Shown: positions 40,492 to 50,300 of the stretch, piece by piece
Layout of the letters: each line of letters opens with the position of its first letter
Numbering within the stretch: the first letter of the stretch is position 1
NCBI RefSeq assembly: GCF_002777255.1
Contig: NZ_CP017634.1
Span: 3,360,903-3,424,902, forward strand
Direction of reading: 5' to 3'
Length of the DNA: 64,000 nt
From: Candidatus Formimonas warabiya
GTDB taxonomy: Bacteria > Bacillota > Dehalobacteriia > Dehalobacteriales > Dehalobacteriaceae
Notes under the pieces: generated by a model
What the model saw: only the letters and a program-made list of their open reading frames with translations
The model's database searches: none
What the model was told of the DNA's origin: nothing
Made by a program: the position numbers and the translations under genes

Positions 40492-41307
40492 TTAGAATAC
40501 CAGATATCCGAAAACCAAAACCACGAGGCCAATGAGGATCCGATAGTAGCCAAATATTTTGAAATCTCTTTTTTGAATATATCTTAACAAAGCAGCAACT
40601 ACTCCTAAGGCGACAAAAAAAGAAACTACAAATCCTACGGCCAACACCTGCCACTGGGTGGCCGTAATCACAGCCCCCGTCTCCAGCATAGAATATAGGG
40701 AATAAACGGAGGCAGCCATCATGGTAGGTATGGCCAGAAAAAAGGAAAACTCCGTGGCCACACCCCGGGAGGCCCCAAAAACCATGGCGCCGATAATGGT
40801 GGCGGCCGACCGGGAGGTACCCGGAATCATGGCTAAACACTGAAACAGGCCGATCAAAAAAGCAGTTTTGTAACTTAACTCTCCTATGGATCGGATGGCT
40901 TGTTTTTTGTGGGTGGACTCCAAAATAATCAGGATGATCCCTCCCACCACCAGCGAGATGGCCACCGTAAAAGGATTAAACAATTTTTCTTCCACATAGT
41001 CCCAGCATAAAACGCCCAGGACAATAGCCGGTAACACGCCCACAATGGTTTTGCGCCACAGGCGCCAGATTTCAGTTTTGTCAATGATGCTTTTGCGGGA
41101 CCCAAAGGGAAATAAGCGGTTCCAAAAATATACAATGACGGAAAGAATCGCCCCCAACTGAATCACCACATCAAAGGTATTGGCAAACTTGCCTGTAAAT
41201 CCGACAAACCGGTTTACCAAAATTAAATGTCCCGTCGATGAAATAGGTAAAAATTCTGTAATCCCTTCTACGATTCCTAAAATCACGGCACTAATAAAAT
41301 CGTTCAT
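40492..41307 (-). CDS. uppP: Undecaprenyl-diphosphatase (BacA/UppP)
   Basis: Recycles undecaprenyl pyrophosphate to the monophosphate carrier lipid for peptidoglycan and other wall polymers. 271 residues with about eight membrane helices. Motifs: GIVEGITEFLPISSTGHLIL (Glu-rich motif, residues about 11-30) and MIPGTSRSAATI (about 160-171). Faces the GGDEF/HD-GYP gene tail to tail with only 7 bases between stops. Own promoter upstream; overlaps no other gene. Confidence 0.97.
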   Translation of the reverse strand: MNDFISAVILGIVEGITEFLPISSTGHLILVNRFVGFTGKFANTFDVVIQLGAILSVIVYFWNRLFPFGSRKSIIDKTEIWRLWRKTIVGVLPAIVLGVLCWDYVEEKLFNPFTVAISLVVGGIILIILESTHKKQAIRSIGELSYKTAFLIGLFQCLAMIPGTSRSAATIIGAMVFGASRGVATEFSFFLAIPTMMAASVYSLYSMLETGAVITATQWQVLAVGFVVSFFVALGVVAALLRYIQKRDFKIFGYYRILIGLVVLVFGYLVF

Positions 41308-41356
41308 CTAATGCTCCTCCAACCCTGATATCATTGTCAGGCATACTTAATTATAC

Positions 41357-41385
41357 ATTATACGTTTTTTCCGCACACAGGACAA
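41357..41385 (-). promoter_or_regulatory. Sigma-A-type promoter for uppP
   Basis: TTGTCC (41380-41385) and TATAAT (41357-41362) are separated by 17 bases, overlapping the end of cbiO. A second TATAAT lies at 41350-41355. A small CCTGA/TCAGG hairpin sits between promoter and ribosome binding site. Confidence 0.5.
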
Positions 41386-42116
41386 CCCTGCATGCGCAAA
41401 GGTTTCTCCAAGTGCCCTTTTAGCAGCACTTCTTCATTTTGAAATATTTCCCTGGTGGGTCCATCGGCAACGATTTGCCCTTTGCTTAGTACAATGGTCC
41501 TTTCACAAAGATCCAAAACCAAATCCAGGTCATGAGAAGCAATAATCTTCGTGTGCGTAAAGCCGGACAGCATGTTGATCAGACGGCGCCGGGCCAGGGG
41601 ATCTAAAGCCGCGGAGGGTTCGTCCATAATCAGAATATCCGGGGACATGGCGAGCACCGTGGCAATGGCCACCGCTCTTTTTTCCCCGCCGGAAAGCTTA
41701 TAAGGAGGCCGGTCTTTCAAATGAAGAGCGCCCACAGTGTCCAGGGCCCGGTTGACCCGTTCCTGAACCTCCTCAACAGGGAGCCCCATATTTAACGGGC
41801 CGAAGGCCACATCCTCAAAAACGGTGGGCATAAAAAGCTGATCGTCCGGATCCTGGAAAATCATCCCCACACTGCGCCTTACCTGAGGGAGCGTTTTTTG
41901 GGTTACCGGGTAATCGCCCACCCGGACGGTACCGCTGGCAGGAAAAAGAAAACCGATTAAATGGAGTAAAAGGGTGGATTTACCGGCCCCATTAGCCCCT
42001 ACAAGGCCTACCGCTTCTCCGTGGGTAATGCGAAAAGACACATCCTGCAAGGCCTCCGTCTTGCTGTTGGGATATGCATATCTAATTCCTTTCATTTCTA
42101 CGATATGATGGCTCAT
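41358..42116 (-). CDS. cbiO: Cobalt/nickel ECF transporter ATPase CbiO
   Basis: 252-residue ABC ATPase: Walker A GANGAGKSTLLLHL, Q-loop IFQDPDDQLFMPTV, signature LSGGEKRAVAIA, Walker B ILIMDEPSAALDP. The QDPDDQ pattern is typical of ECF-type ATPases. It powers metal uptake with CbiQ and CbiM. An oddity is the C-terminal tail MQGCPVCGKNV, a CxxC pair that could bind metal and tune activity; this is inference. It overlaps cbiQ by 4 bases. Confidence 0.95.
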   Translation of the reverse strand: MSHHIVEMKGIRYAYPNSKTEALQDVSFRITHGEAVGLVGANGAGKSTLLLHLIGFLFPASGTVRVGDYPVTQKTLPQVRRSVGMIFQDPDDQLFMPTVFEDVAFGPLNMGLPVEEVQERVNRALDTVGALHLKDRPPYKLSGGEKRAVAIATVLAMSPDILIMDEPSAALDPLARRRLINMLSGFTHTKIIASHDLDLVLDLCERTIVLSKGQIVADGPTREIFQNEEVLLKGHLEKPLRMQGCPVCGKNV

Positions 42117-42925
42117 TTTATGCCTCCCAAAAATAATGACCCCATAAACTCGGGAATATTATAGAGACGGGCCAGGATAAAATACCCGGACCAGCCGCAC
42201 ACATAAAGAATATCCTTTCCGGAGATTCGATTTGTCTTCAGCACGGGAAACTCCCCGGTAAAACCGCGGCAGAGCATGGCCTGATAGATCCTTTGGGCCC
42301 GGTCGATGGTCCTTAACAGCAGTTGGCCCAATAATGACCCCCACACTTTAAAATGGACACCTTTGTCCCGGAGGGACCGTAAGGCATTGGCCCGGAGCAC
42401 CCGTGCCGTTTCCTCCAGCATCACGCTCAGATAGCGGTACATAAAAAGCAGCTGAACGACAAAAATTTTGGGTAATTTCAGCCTGAGCATGGCAGAGGCT
42501 ACCCCTCCGATGCCGCTGGTAGCAATCAGTAATAAGGCCCCTAAAACAGTGAAACAAAAGCGCAAAATAATCGACAAAAAAGACACCCATCCCCCTGTAA
42601 GGACGGTACTTCCCAGCACCATCACGGGAGTGTGATCAAAAATGGGATTGAAAATGCCCACGCCGAATGCAAAGGGCAGGGAAATCAGCATCCTTTTGAA
42701 AATCGGCCCCGGGGGCAAATCGCCTAAAACCATGACGACAATCAGATATAAAGCAAAGGGCAGCAATTCTACCACCTGATACTTGTGGAAGGAAACAATG
42801 GCAATAATAAATACCAGGGTGGTGAGGAATTTTGCCAGAGGGTGCAAACCATGGATCATCGTTTGTTTCGCGGACAACTCGTCAAATAATCTTAAACTGT
42901 TCCAGGAAGAAGCAAAGTTCGCCAT
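42113..42925 (-). CDS. cbiQ: Cobalt/nickel ECF transporter T component CbiQ
   Basis: 270 residues with five or six helices. The T-component coupling motifs are recognisable: MLEETARVLRANALRSLRDKG (first A-R-[GA]-like motif region) and AQRIYQAMLCRGFTG (second). It transmits ATP hydrolysis by CbiO to the substrate-specific CbiM. A 150-base spacer with a hairpin separates it from cbiM. Confidence 0.93.
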   Translation of the reverse strand: MANFASSWNSLRLFDELSAKQTMIHGLHPLAKFLTTLVFIIAIVSFHKYQVVELLPFALYLIVVMVLGDLPPGPIFKRMLISLPFAFGVGIFNPIFDHTPVMVLGSTVLTGGWVSFLSIILRFCFTVLGALLLIATSGIGGVASAMLRLKLPKIFVVQLLFMYRYLSVMLEETARVLRANALRSLRDKGVHFKVWGSLLGQLLLRTIDRAQRIYQAMLCRGFTGEFPVLKTNRISGKDILYVCGWSGYFILARLYNIPEFMGSLFLGGIK

Positions 42926-43021
42926 GTCCCTACTCCCTATTTGTGAAATATTTTAATCATGATACTACAATTGGACAAAAAAGTATACCCTATTCAGGTT
43001 CCGGGTTCCCATACGGATACG

Positions 43022-43047
43022 AAAGGCGGGAACCTTTGGTTCCCGCC
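43022..43047 (-). terminator. GC-rich hairpin between cbiM and cbiQ
   Basis: GGCGGGAACC pairs with GGTTCCCGCC around TTT. The minus-strand tail is only TTTCG, so it probably attenuates read-through from cbiM to cbiQO or protects the cbiM 3' end instead of terminating fully. A neighbouring GGTTCCGGGTTCCC is similar to the GGGTACC-type repeat family. Confidence 0.5.
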
Positions 43048-43074
43048 CCTTATCATATTTGGTTCCCCCGGGTT

Positions 43075-44112
43075 TTATGCATGTTTCTTCATAAAGCGCA
43101 AACCGGCACCGATCATTCCGGCAAAAACCAGGGTCAGCAACCCGCCCAGCAATCCGGAAAGGGAGGTTCCCCCGTTTACCGCCGGCCAGGTTTCTTCACT
43201 GCCCGTTTCCGTTTCGGTGACCGCTGTTTCTGCCTGTTTAAAGCCATAATCGGGAAGAAAAGCCGTCTTTTCCTGTAGGGCCGCCAAAGCTTGATGAATT
43301 CCCCCAGGCGCTTCTAATTCTTCCTTCCCTGAAGTATGAAACATGGACCATTCCAAACCATCCGGATTGGCAGAGGCAAACCAGGATAAGGCCCCTCCCG
43401 TGCACACCGCAAACAGGGCAAATCCTACAATTACTTTGCGCATAGATAATTTGCCATAGGCTTTCCCCTCCGCCGCCCGTTCAATGATTTCAGGACGGGC
43501 TTTCCAGACAAAGGTAATTGCCGCCGTGGTAATCAGTCCTTCCACCACACCGATGGCCAAATGAATGGGCTGCATTAACAGCACAAAAGTACCAAAGGGC
43601 AGGTCGGAGATGCCGGAAAAAAGGGTTTCCAGAACCACACTAAAGGCCCCCAACTGCAGTCCAATCACCGCCGCAATGGTGGCGCCGAAAAAAATCCGGC
43701 CGGAAGAGAACTTATTTTTCGTTAAAGGTTTAAATAAGAGGGGATAAGCAATAAAACAGGAATAAACGCCCATATTAAAAATGTTACAACCCAGGGCCAG
43801 TAGCCCCCCATCCCCAAAAAACAGGGCTTGAATCGTCAGAATAGATGCCATGACGAGAAATCCGGCATAGGGGCCTAAAAGAGCGGCCAGAATCAATCCC
43901 CCGCCCAGATGCCCGCTGGAACCGGTGCCCGGAATGGTAAAATTAATCATTTGGGCGGCAAACACTGCCGCTCCCAACACACCCATGAGGGGAACTTTGC
44001 TCTCATCTAGATCTGCCTGCACCTTTTTAGCCGAGTAGGCGGCAAGCCCTGCAGAAGCGGCCCACATCACTCCTCCTACGGCAGGAGATATTAAAGCATC
44101 TGCCATATGCAT
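43075..44112 (-). CDS. cbiM: Cobalt/nickel ECF transporter S component, CbiM-PDGLE fusion
   Basis: 345 residues. The N-terminal CbiM/NikM domain opens MHMADALISPAVG; Met1-His2 coordinate the metal in this family, so the ATG at 44112 must be the start (an in-frame GTG at 44124 would bury them). GSSGHLGGG and the multi-helix core follow. The C-terminal part (about 225-345) carries ASANPDGLEWSM, the PDGLE motif of CbiN/NikN partners, and a final helix, so two components are fused. Co2+ versus Ni2+ cannot be decided; the fused PDGLE form is frequent in Ni systems. Preceded by a strong promoter and a structured leader. Confidence 0.93.
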   Translation of the reverse strand: MHMADALISPAVGGVMWAASAGLAAYSAKKVQADLDESKVPLMGVLGAAVFAAQMINFTIPGTGSSGHLGGGLILAALLGPYAGFLVMASILTIQALFFGDGGLLALGCNIFNMGVYSCFIAYPLLFKPLTKNKFSSGRIFFGATIAAVIGLQLGAFSVVLETLFSGISDLPFGTFVLLMQPIHLAIGVVEGLITTAAITFVWKARPEIIERAAEGKAYGKLSMRKVIVGFALFAVCTGGALSWFASANPDGLEWSMFHTSGKEELEAPGGIHQALAALQEKTAFLPDYGFKQAETAVTETETGSEETWPAVNGGTSLSGLLGGLLTLVFAGMIGAGLRFMKKHA

Positions 44113-44213
44113 ATCTATCGTCACTCCTTTTCAAATCATAAACACGGTTACCGGGATTAGAAAACCAAAAACAAAGGAATCCTTTTTCATAAAACCGGAC
44201 AAGAACCGGAAAA

Positions 44214-44275
44214 GAAAAAAGACCATGAAGCAGCAACCTGTTACATACAGGTTTTCCGGCCTTCATGGCCTTGTT
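44214..44275 (-). promoter_or_regulatory. Terminator-bearing structured leader of the cbiM operon (candidate riboswitch or attenuator)
   Basis: From the expected start (about 44275) the RNA immediately folds: GGCCATGAAG (44261-44270) pairs with CTTCATGGTC (44221-44230), enclosing an inner hairpin AACCTGT-ATGTA-ACAGGTT and an asymmetric internal loop (GCCGGAA opposite GCTG). The outer stem is followed by TTTTTT. The leader then continues about 100 bases to cbiM. This architecture, aptamer-like internal loop plus terminator, suggests conditional termination. No cobalamin, NiCo or other motif I know is recognised. Confidence 0.55.
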
Positions 44276-44281
44276 GAGATT

Positions 44282-44310
44282 ATAGTATTATGTCGCCCAT
44301 AAAATGTCAA
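44282..44310 (-). promoter_or_regulatory. Strong sigma-A promoter for the cbiM leader
   Basis: A consensus TTGACA (44305-44310) and TACTAT (44282-44287) are separated by 17 bases; TATAAT overlaps at 44279-44284. Placement sets the start within a few bases of the leader hairpin. Confidence 0.75.
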
Positions 44311-44350
44311 GTGTAATTTTTTTGTCTTCAGCGCAAAATAGCAACCATCA

Positions 44351-44370
44351 TTCGACCTCTAACCTTTGAC
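44351..44370. repeat. Single heptamer-repeat arm
   Basis: TTCGACC-TCTAACC-TTTGAC resembles one arm of the heptamer blocks at 54.42-54.52 and 55.60-55.70 kb. It lies 8 bases after the end of the giant glucan synthase gene. Confidence 0.4.
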
Positions 44371-44377
44371 TGCATAA

Positions 44378-47300
44378 TTACCCCATCACTACTTGCACCT
44401 GATGATCTTTTTGATCATTTACCAATGGGATGATCAGGTCTTTCATTTCTTTGCCATCCAGCATCATTGTCTTCACCCCTTTATTTACACCCAAAGGATT
44501 CCGGACATGAATCTGGTAAAGGGTTTGCTGATACTTGTACTTAATTTCGTATTCCGGCCAGTCCCGGGGGATACAGGGATCAAGGAAAAGCTTTTCCCCC
44601 TCTTTGCGCAAACCTAGAATCTCTTCCAGGCCCACCCGATACATCCAGGAAGCCGCTCCGGTATACCAAGTCCATCCTCCCCTGCCCACATGGGGGTAAA
44701 CCGCATAAACATCCGCCGCCATCACGTAGGGTTCAGCCTTGTATACCGCAGATTCAATGGAGGTCCTGCTGTGATTGATGGGATTAATCATGTGGTACAG
44801 GGCCCATGCTTTATCGCCTAGACTCATTCGGGCAAAGGCAGAGATGACCCAAACCGCCGCGTGGGTATACTGGCCTCCGTTTTCCCGCACACCGGGCACA
44901 TAGCCTTTGATATATCCCGGATTTAAATCACCGGCGTCAAAAGGAGGGGTCAACAGGAGAATCAACCCTTCTTCCTTTTTGACCAGGTAATTTTCCACTG
45001 CCGTCATAGCCTCACGAATCCGGTCTTCCCGGGCCGCACCTGAAATCACCGCCCATGACTGGGCCAGGGAGTCAATTTTGCATTCGGTATTTTCCGCCGA
45101 CCCTAAAGGCCTGCTGTCGTCAAAATAGGCGCGCCGGTACCAGTTGCCGTCCCAGGCATTTTCTTCAATATTCTGTTTGATCCGCACCGCTGTGTCCAGG
45201 TATTTCTCTGCTCTTTCCGGGTCCTTCATGGCTTGACACAAGGGGGAAAAGGATTGCAAAACCTTAACCAAAAACCAGCCCAGCCAAACACTTTCCCCTT
45301 GGCCGCTGCTGCCCACGGCATTCATGCCGTCATTCCAGTCTCCCGAACCCATGAGAGGAAGCCCGTGGATCCCAAACTGGGCGGCCCGTTCTATTGACCG
45401 GATGCAGTGCTCATAGACGGAAGACGTCTCATGAGATACCCTGGGTATGCCGTATCGTTCTTGTTCACCCTCTTTCAAAGGTTCTTCTTCCAAATAAGGC
45501 ACCGGAACATGCAACAGGTCAAAGTCCCCCGTCTTATCCACATATTCTGCCACAACATAAGGAAGCCACAACAAATCATCGGAAAATCTCGTCCTGACCC
45601 CCTTGTCTCCCGCCCCCGGGTGCCACCAATGCTGAACATCCCCTTCCAGGTACTGGTGGGCGCAATGTAACAGGATCTGATTTCTGGTCACCTCCGGCTG
45701 GGCATAGATCAGGCTTAACACATCCTGAAGCTGGTCACGAAAACCATAAGCCCCCCCCGATTGATAAAAGGCGGACCGGCTCCATACCCGGCACGAAAGC
45801 ACCTGATACAACAGCCAATAATTGATCATGATGTCCATGGACAGATCAGGCGTAGCCACCTGGATGGTACCTAACCTTTCCAGCCAGGACGCTTTTACCC
45901 GGGCCAAAGCTTCTTTTGCCGAAACAGGGCTCAAATACTTGGGCACCAAGGCATGAACAGCCTCCATATTTTTCTCCTGCCCGAGCAAGAAGACGATTTC
46001 TTTCTCACCGCCCGGAGGCAATTCGAATGCCACCTGAACCGCCACACAAGAGTAGGATCCGGTCGGCAAACTGTCAGACAATTTTTCCCGTTTTAAGGCT
46101 TGAGGAAACACAAGGCTGCCTTCCCTGCCGATAAATTCTTCTTCATCACCCGTAAAGCTGTGTACAGGTTCCGAACTGCTCACGAAAACAAGCCGGCCGG
46201 GAAAATCATGCTGATAAGAATTATTCACGATGATACTATGCAGATCCCCTTGGTATTCTGAAGAAATAAACTGCTGGGTAATTTGGTCCGTCACCCCCAG
46301 AACCGGTTTCAGGTAATAAGTAAGAGACAGTTTTCTGGTCTCCGGTTCCTGATTGGTGAGACGAATCAGGCCAATTTTCACCGGATCATCAGGAGAAACG
46401 AACAGGGTCAGCTCCTGACCGATGCCCTGACTGTGGTGACGAAAATGGGAATATCCCAGACCGTGCCGCACCGTATAGCTTTCCTTTTCCCTGATGGGAA
46501 GAGGAGTCAGGGACCAGAGTGCGCCGGAATCTTCATCCCGCATATAATAAACTTCTCCCGGGGGATCACTGACCGGGTCATTGGACCAAGGCGTGAGTTT
46601 ATTCTCCCGGCTGTTTTCTGCCCAGGTGAAACCGGCCCCGCTTTCCGTGACCAGGAAACCGAAACCCGGGTTGGAAATCACATTGGTCCAAGGAGCCGGC
46701 GTATGCATCTCTTCCTTTAAGCGGATCACATACTCTTTCCCCTCTAAATCAAAGCCACCGTACCCGTTAAAATAAGTGAGATTGAGCGGTGTGTCCTTGG
46801 AAACATAAGCCCTTTTCGGCCCGGGAAAAATTTTTTCTTCCGGTAAATGGTCCGCTTCCCGGTCTGTCTTTAACTGCACGGCCAGAGGCCCGTCCTCCCC
46901 TTTGAGAATAATTCTGGCTACCGTAAAGAACAGCACTCTATCCTCGGCCGGCATCAGCCGGGCATTCAGGACAAATACGCCGCCGGGACAGTTGAATACT
47001 TCCCGGGCCAGGCTGGACTGGACCGTCTCCATAATTTGATCCTGTACCGGCTGCAAATAGCCGGTTTCATCTTCATTTAAGATCACCAGATCCACATTAA
47101 GCCCCTTAAAACGCCAGTATTCATGGGCTTTGAGAGCGCTTTTCACCAGGCCTATTTCGTCGGTATTTTTGATCGTCACCAATACCATGGGCAAATCCCC
47201 GGAAACCCCGTAAGCCCAAAGTCCCGGCTGTCCTTTCCGGTTTTTGCGGAAAAGATCCTGATATTTGCGCCGCAAAGGGCTGAGAAAGACCAGATGGGCA

Positions 47301-50300
47301 ACCATCTCCTGATAAACTTCTGTCTCCTCAGGCTTCAGGTTCAGATATCCCTCCTCGATCCGGCCTCTGGACCAGGCCAATTCAAAGGCCCGCTTGATGG
47401 AAGCGTTCTCATGGTATTTTTCCGCCAGCTCCATGGCCTGGACCCGGTCATCGGCCACCGCCACCACAAAAGCAATTTTGGCGGTTTTACCCGGGTTAAT
47501 TTTGATCCGCCTTCTCAAACTCAGTACCGGGTCTAGCACCGGACCAATGCTGTTGGACAAAGGATGTCCCGCATCCAATGCCAAGGGATAGGCGATGGTT
47601 CGGTTCCGCCCCAAAAACTTGCCCCGGTCGGTTTCATACTGATAATTTCCCAGTGCCTCTCCGTCTACCACCATGGTATGAATGGCCCAGGTAACCGGCC
47701 GGTTGTTTTCTCTGGGCCGTCTAAAGGCCAAAATTCCCTCATATTTGGGCAAAGCCTCCGTACGCACAAAAAGATTGCTAAAGACAGGATGGGCCACATC
47801 CGTAGCATGGGAAGTGAGCACAATCTCCAAATAACTGGTAATATCCAGAACCGCCGGTTCCTCCCCGTGATTGGCCAAAGAGACTTCCCTGATTTCCGCC
47901 TGGTCTTCCGGAGAGACGGTGATTTCCGTGTGCGTGGTGATCAGACCGTCATCCCTGATAAATTCCGCCTTATGGGGAGAAAAAATCGCCTGGTATTGAT
48001 CGGGAGCCTTGAGGAAAGGTTCTTGGGTGACGGACCAGGCCTGATTCGATTGCATTTCCCGCACAAAGATAAAAAAACCTGATCTGCCGGCAAAACCCCG
48101 GTCCCGCCACCGGGTCACCTGCACGCCGTCCTGACGGCTGTAGCCTAGACCTTCTTTGGTCACCAGGACAGAGTATCGCCCGTTTGATAAAAGGTGGCAG
48201 GAAACCCCGGACAGATTGGGTGCCACATACTTCCCCATGGCGTCTGCCTGTTCTTTTTCCTCCGGGGCAAAAGGCTCTACCCTTTCCTTATTTTCTTTCG
48301 TCAGGATCACACGCAGGGGCACTTTCTCCTGAAGCAAAAGTTCGCCTGCCTTGACCAGGGGATCCTGGTGGAAGCGCCGCTGCATCACATTTTCATGGAA
48401 GAAATTATTTAAGGCAATTAAACTCATGCCCTGGTGGTGGGCCATATAGCTTTGCACAATCCCCTTTTTCCTCCCCATGAAAAGCCTTTCCGGGGTATAA
48501 TCCACTGCTTCGTACAATCCGTAATTCCCCTCCACGCCGTCTTCCCGCAGCCTTTTGATATTTTCCCAGGCGCTTACAGGATCAAGGGGCAGAGCTAAAA
48601 AAGTAGAATAGGGTGACACCACCATATCATTGATTAACCCTCTTTTTAACCCTAAATCAGGCACACCACATGCTTTATACTGGTAATTCAGCTGAATGTC
48701 AAAGGCATAAAAGCCGGACTCGGATGTCCCCCAGGGAACCTTCCGCTGCAGTCCGTACTTCTGCTGGGCCTTCACTACAAAACGGTATGTCTCATCCAGC
48801 AGGGTATTGGAATAGCTTTTCATGATGAGAAGAGGCATCAAATACTCGAACATGGTACCGGCCCAGGAAACCAGTCCCTTATATCCATCCACCATGGTTA
48901 AAGATTTTCCTAAGCGGAACCAATGCTCTTCCGGCACCTCTCCCCGGACGACCGCCAAAAAGCTGGTAATTCTGGCTTCCGAGGCGAAGAGATCATAGTA
49001 GCTGTTGGTCAATTTTTCTTCTTCCACATTATAGCCAATGGAAAACAATTGTTTTTGTTCGTCAAATAAAGGAGCAAAATAGGTGGCGGAAACCAGGGCA
49101 TCAATTCTCGCCATTAAGTGCTCCAGTTGTGGGGCAATGCCATCCGGCTCCGCCAAAGACCGCTCCAGATACTCGGCCAGGCCCTGTTTCAGGGTGATTA
49201 AAAAGCCGACAAAATTCCCGCTGTCCACAGATGAAATATAAGCGGGGCGGAGAATCTCCAGTGTCCTGGTATCATACCAGTTATATAAATGGCCTTTCCA
49301 TTTTTTCATCCTTTCCACCGTATCAAGGGTGCGGCCGATCTTTTGCGCCATTTCCCCCGTATGGATAAAGCCAAAATCCCGGGCGGTTAAAATAGCCAGC
49401 AGCAAAAAGCCGATATTGGTAGGAGAAGTACGGTGGGCAATGCCGTTGGGAGGATTCTCCTGATAATTATCCGGGGGTAAAAAATGATCTTTCTCCCCCG
49501 CGAAATCCTCATAAAAAGCCCAGATTTTTCGGGCCAGAGCCTCTAAGGCCTCTTTGGCCTCCCGGTCGAGATGAGGCTGCTTTTTCCCGTCGTCTTTGCT
49601 GATCTGATAGGCGACCCAGGGAGACCCGATCCACATTAAACAACTAAAAAAGGCATACCCTAAATTTTCCGGCGCCCAAAAGAGCACCAGGAAAAATATG
49701 ATCACCGCTTCCCCAAGGGCGGGAAACATGGTATAAAAAAAGCTGGTCCCATTATTCTTAAGAGTTTTTTCCACATCCGCCGCGGTGACCCACTCCAGCA
49801 TTTTTTTCCGGGAAAAAAACACCCGGTACAAAGTCCTGATCATGGCGTCGGTCATCATGTAAGCCTGATAGGGCAAGAAAATCCAGGTGAGCAGGACCTG
49901 ATACAAAACGGCTTTCAGGCCGAAAATCATATTGCTGTGACATTTTTTCCACTCGGTCTTATAGTGCTTAAAAATCAAAAAATCAAGAAACCCCAAAACC
50001 AAGGGGAGACCCACGGCAAGCAAACCCAGTCCCAGCCAAACAGAAGCTTTTCCGGGAAAAACCGTCAGCCCTAAAGTAAAAAGGAGCAGCACAGACAGAG
50101 AAATCAGGCTTCTGCGCAGATTATCAAAAATTTTCCATTTAGAGAGGGGAGAAAGGGAGTTTTTCGTCACCAGCCATCTGATCAGCTGCCAATCCCCGCG
50201 CACCCAGCGGTGCATTCTCATGATATAGGAATTATAGCGGGCCGGATAAGCATCCACCAGTTCCAAGTCTGTCGCCAGCCCAACCCGGACATAACAGCCT

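Noticed and set aside
44112..44275. Cobalamin riboswitch in front of the cobalt/nickel transporter
   Set aside because: No B12 box or other conserved cobalamin-riboswitch segments; the leader is too short and ends in a terminator at about 60 nt.
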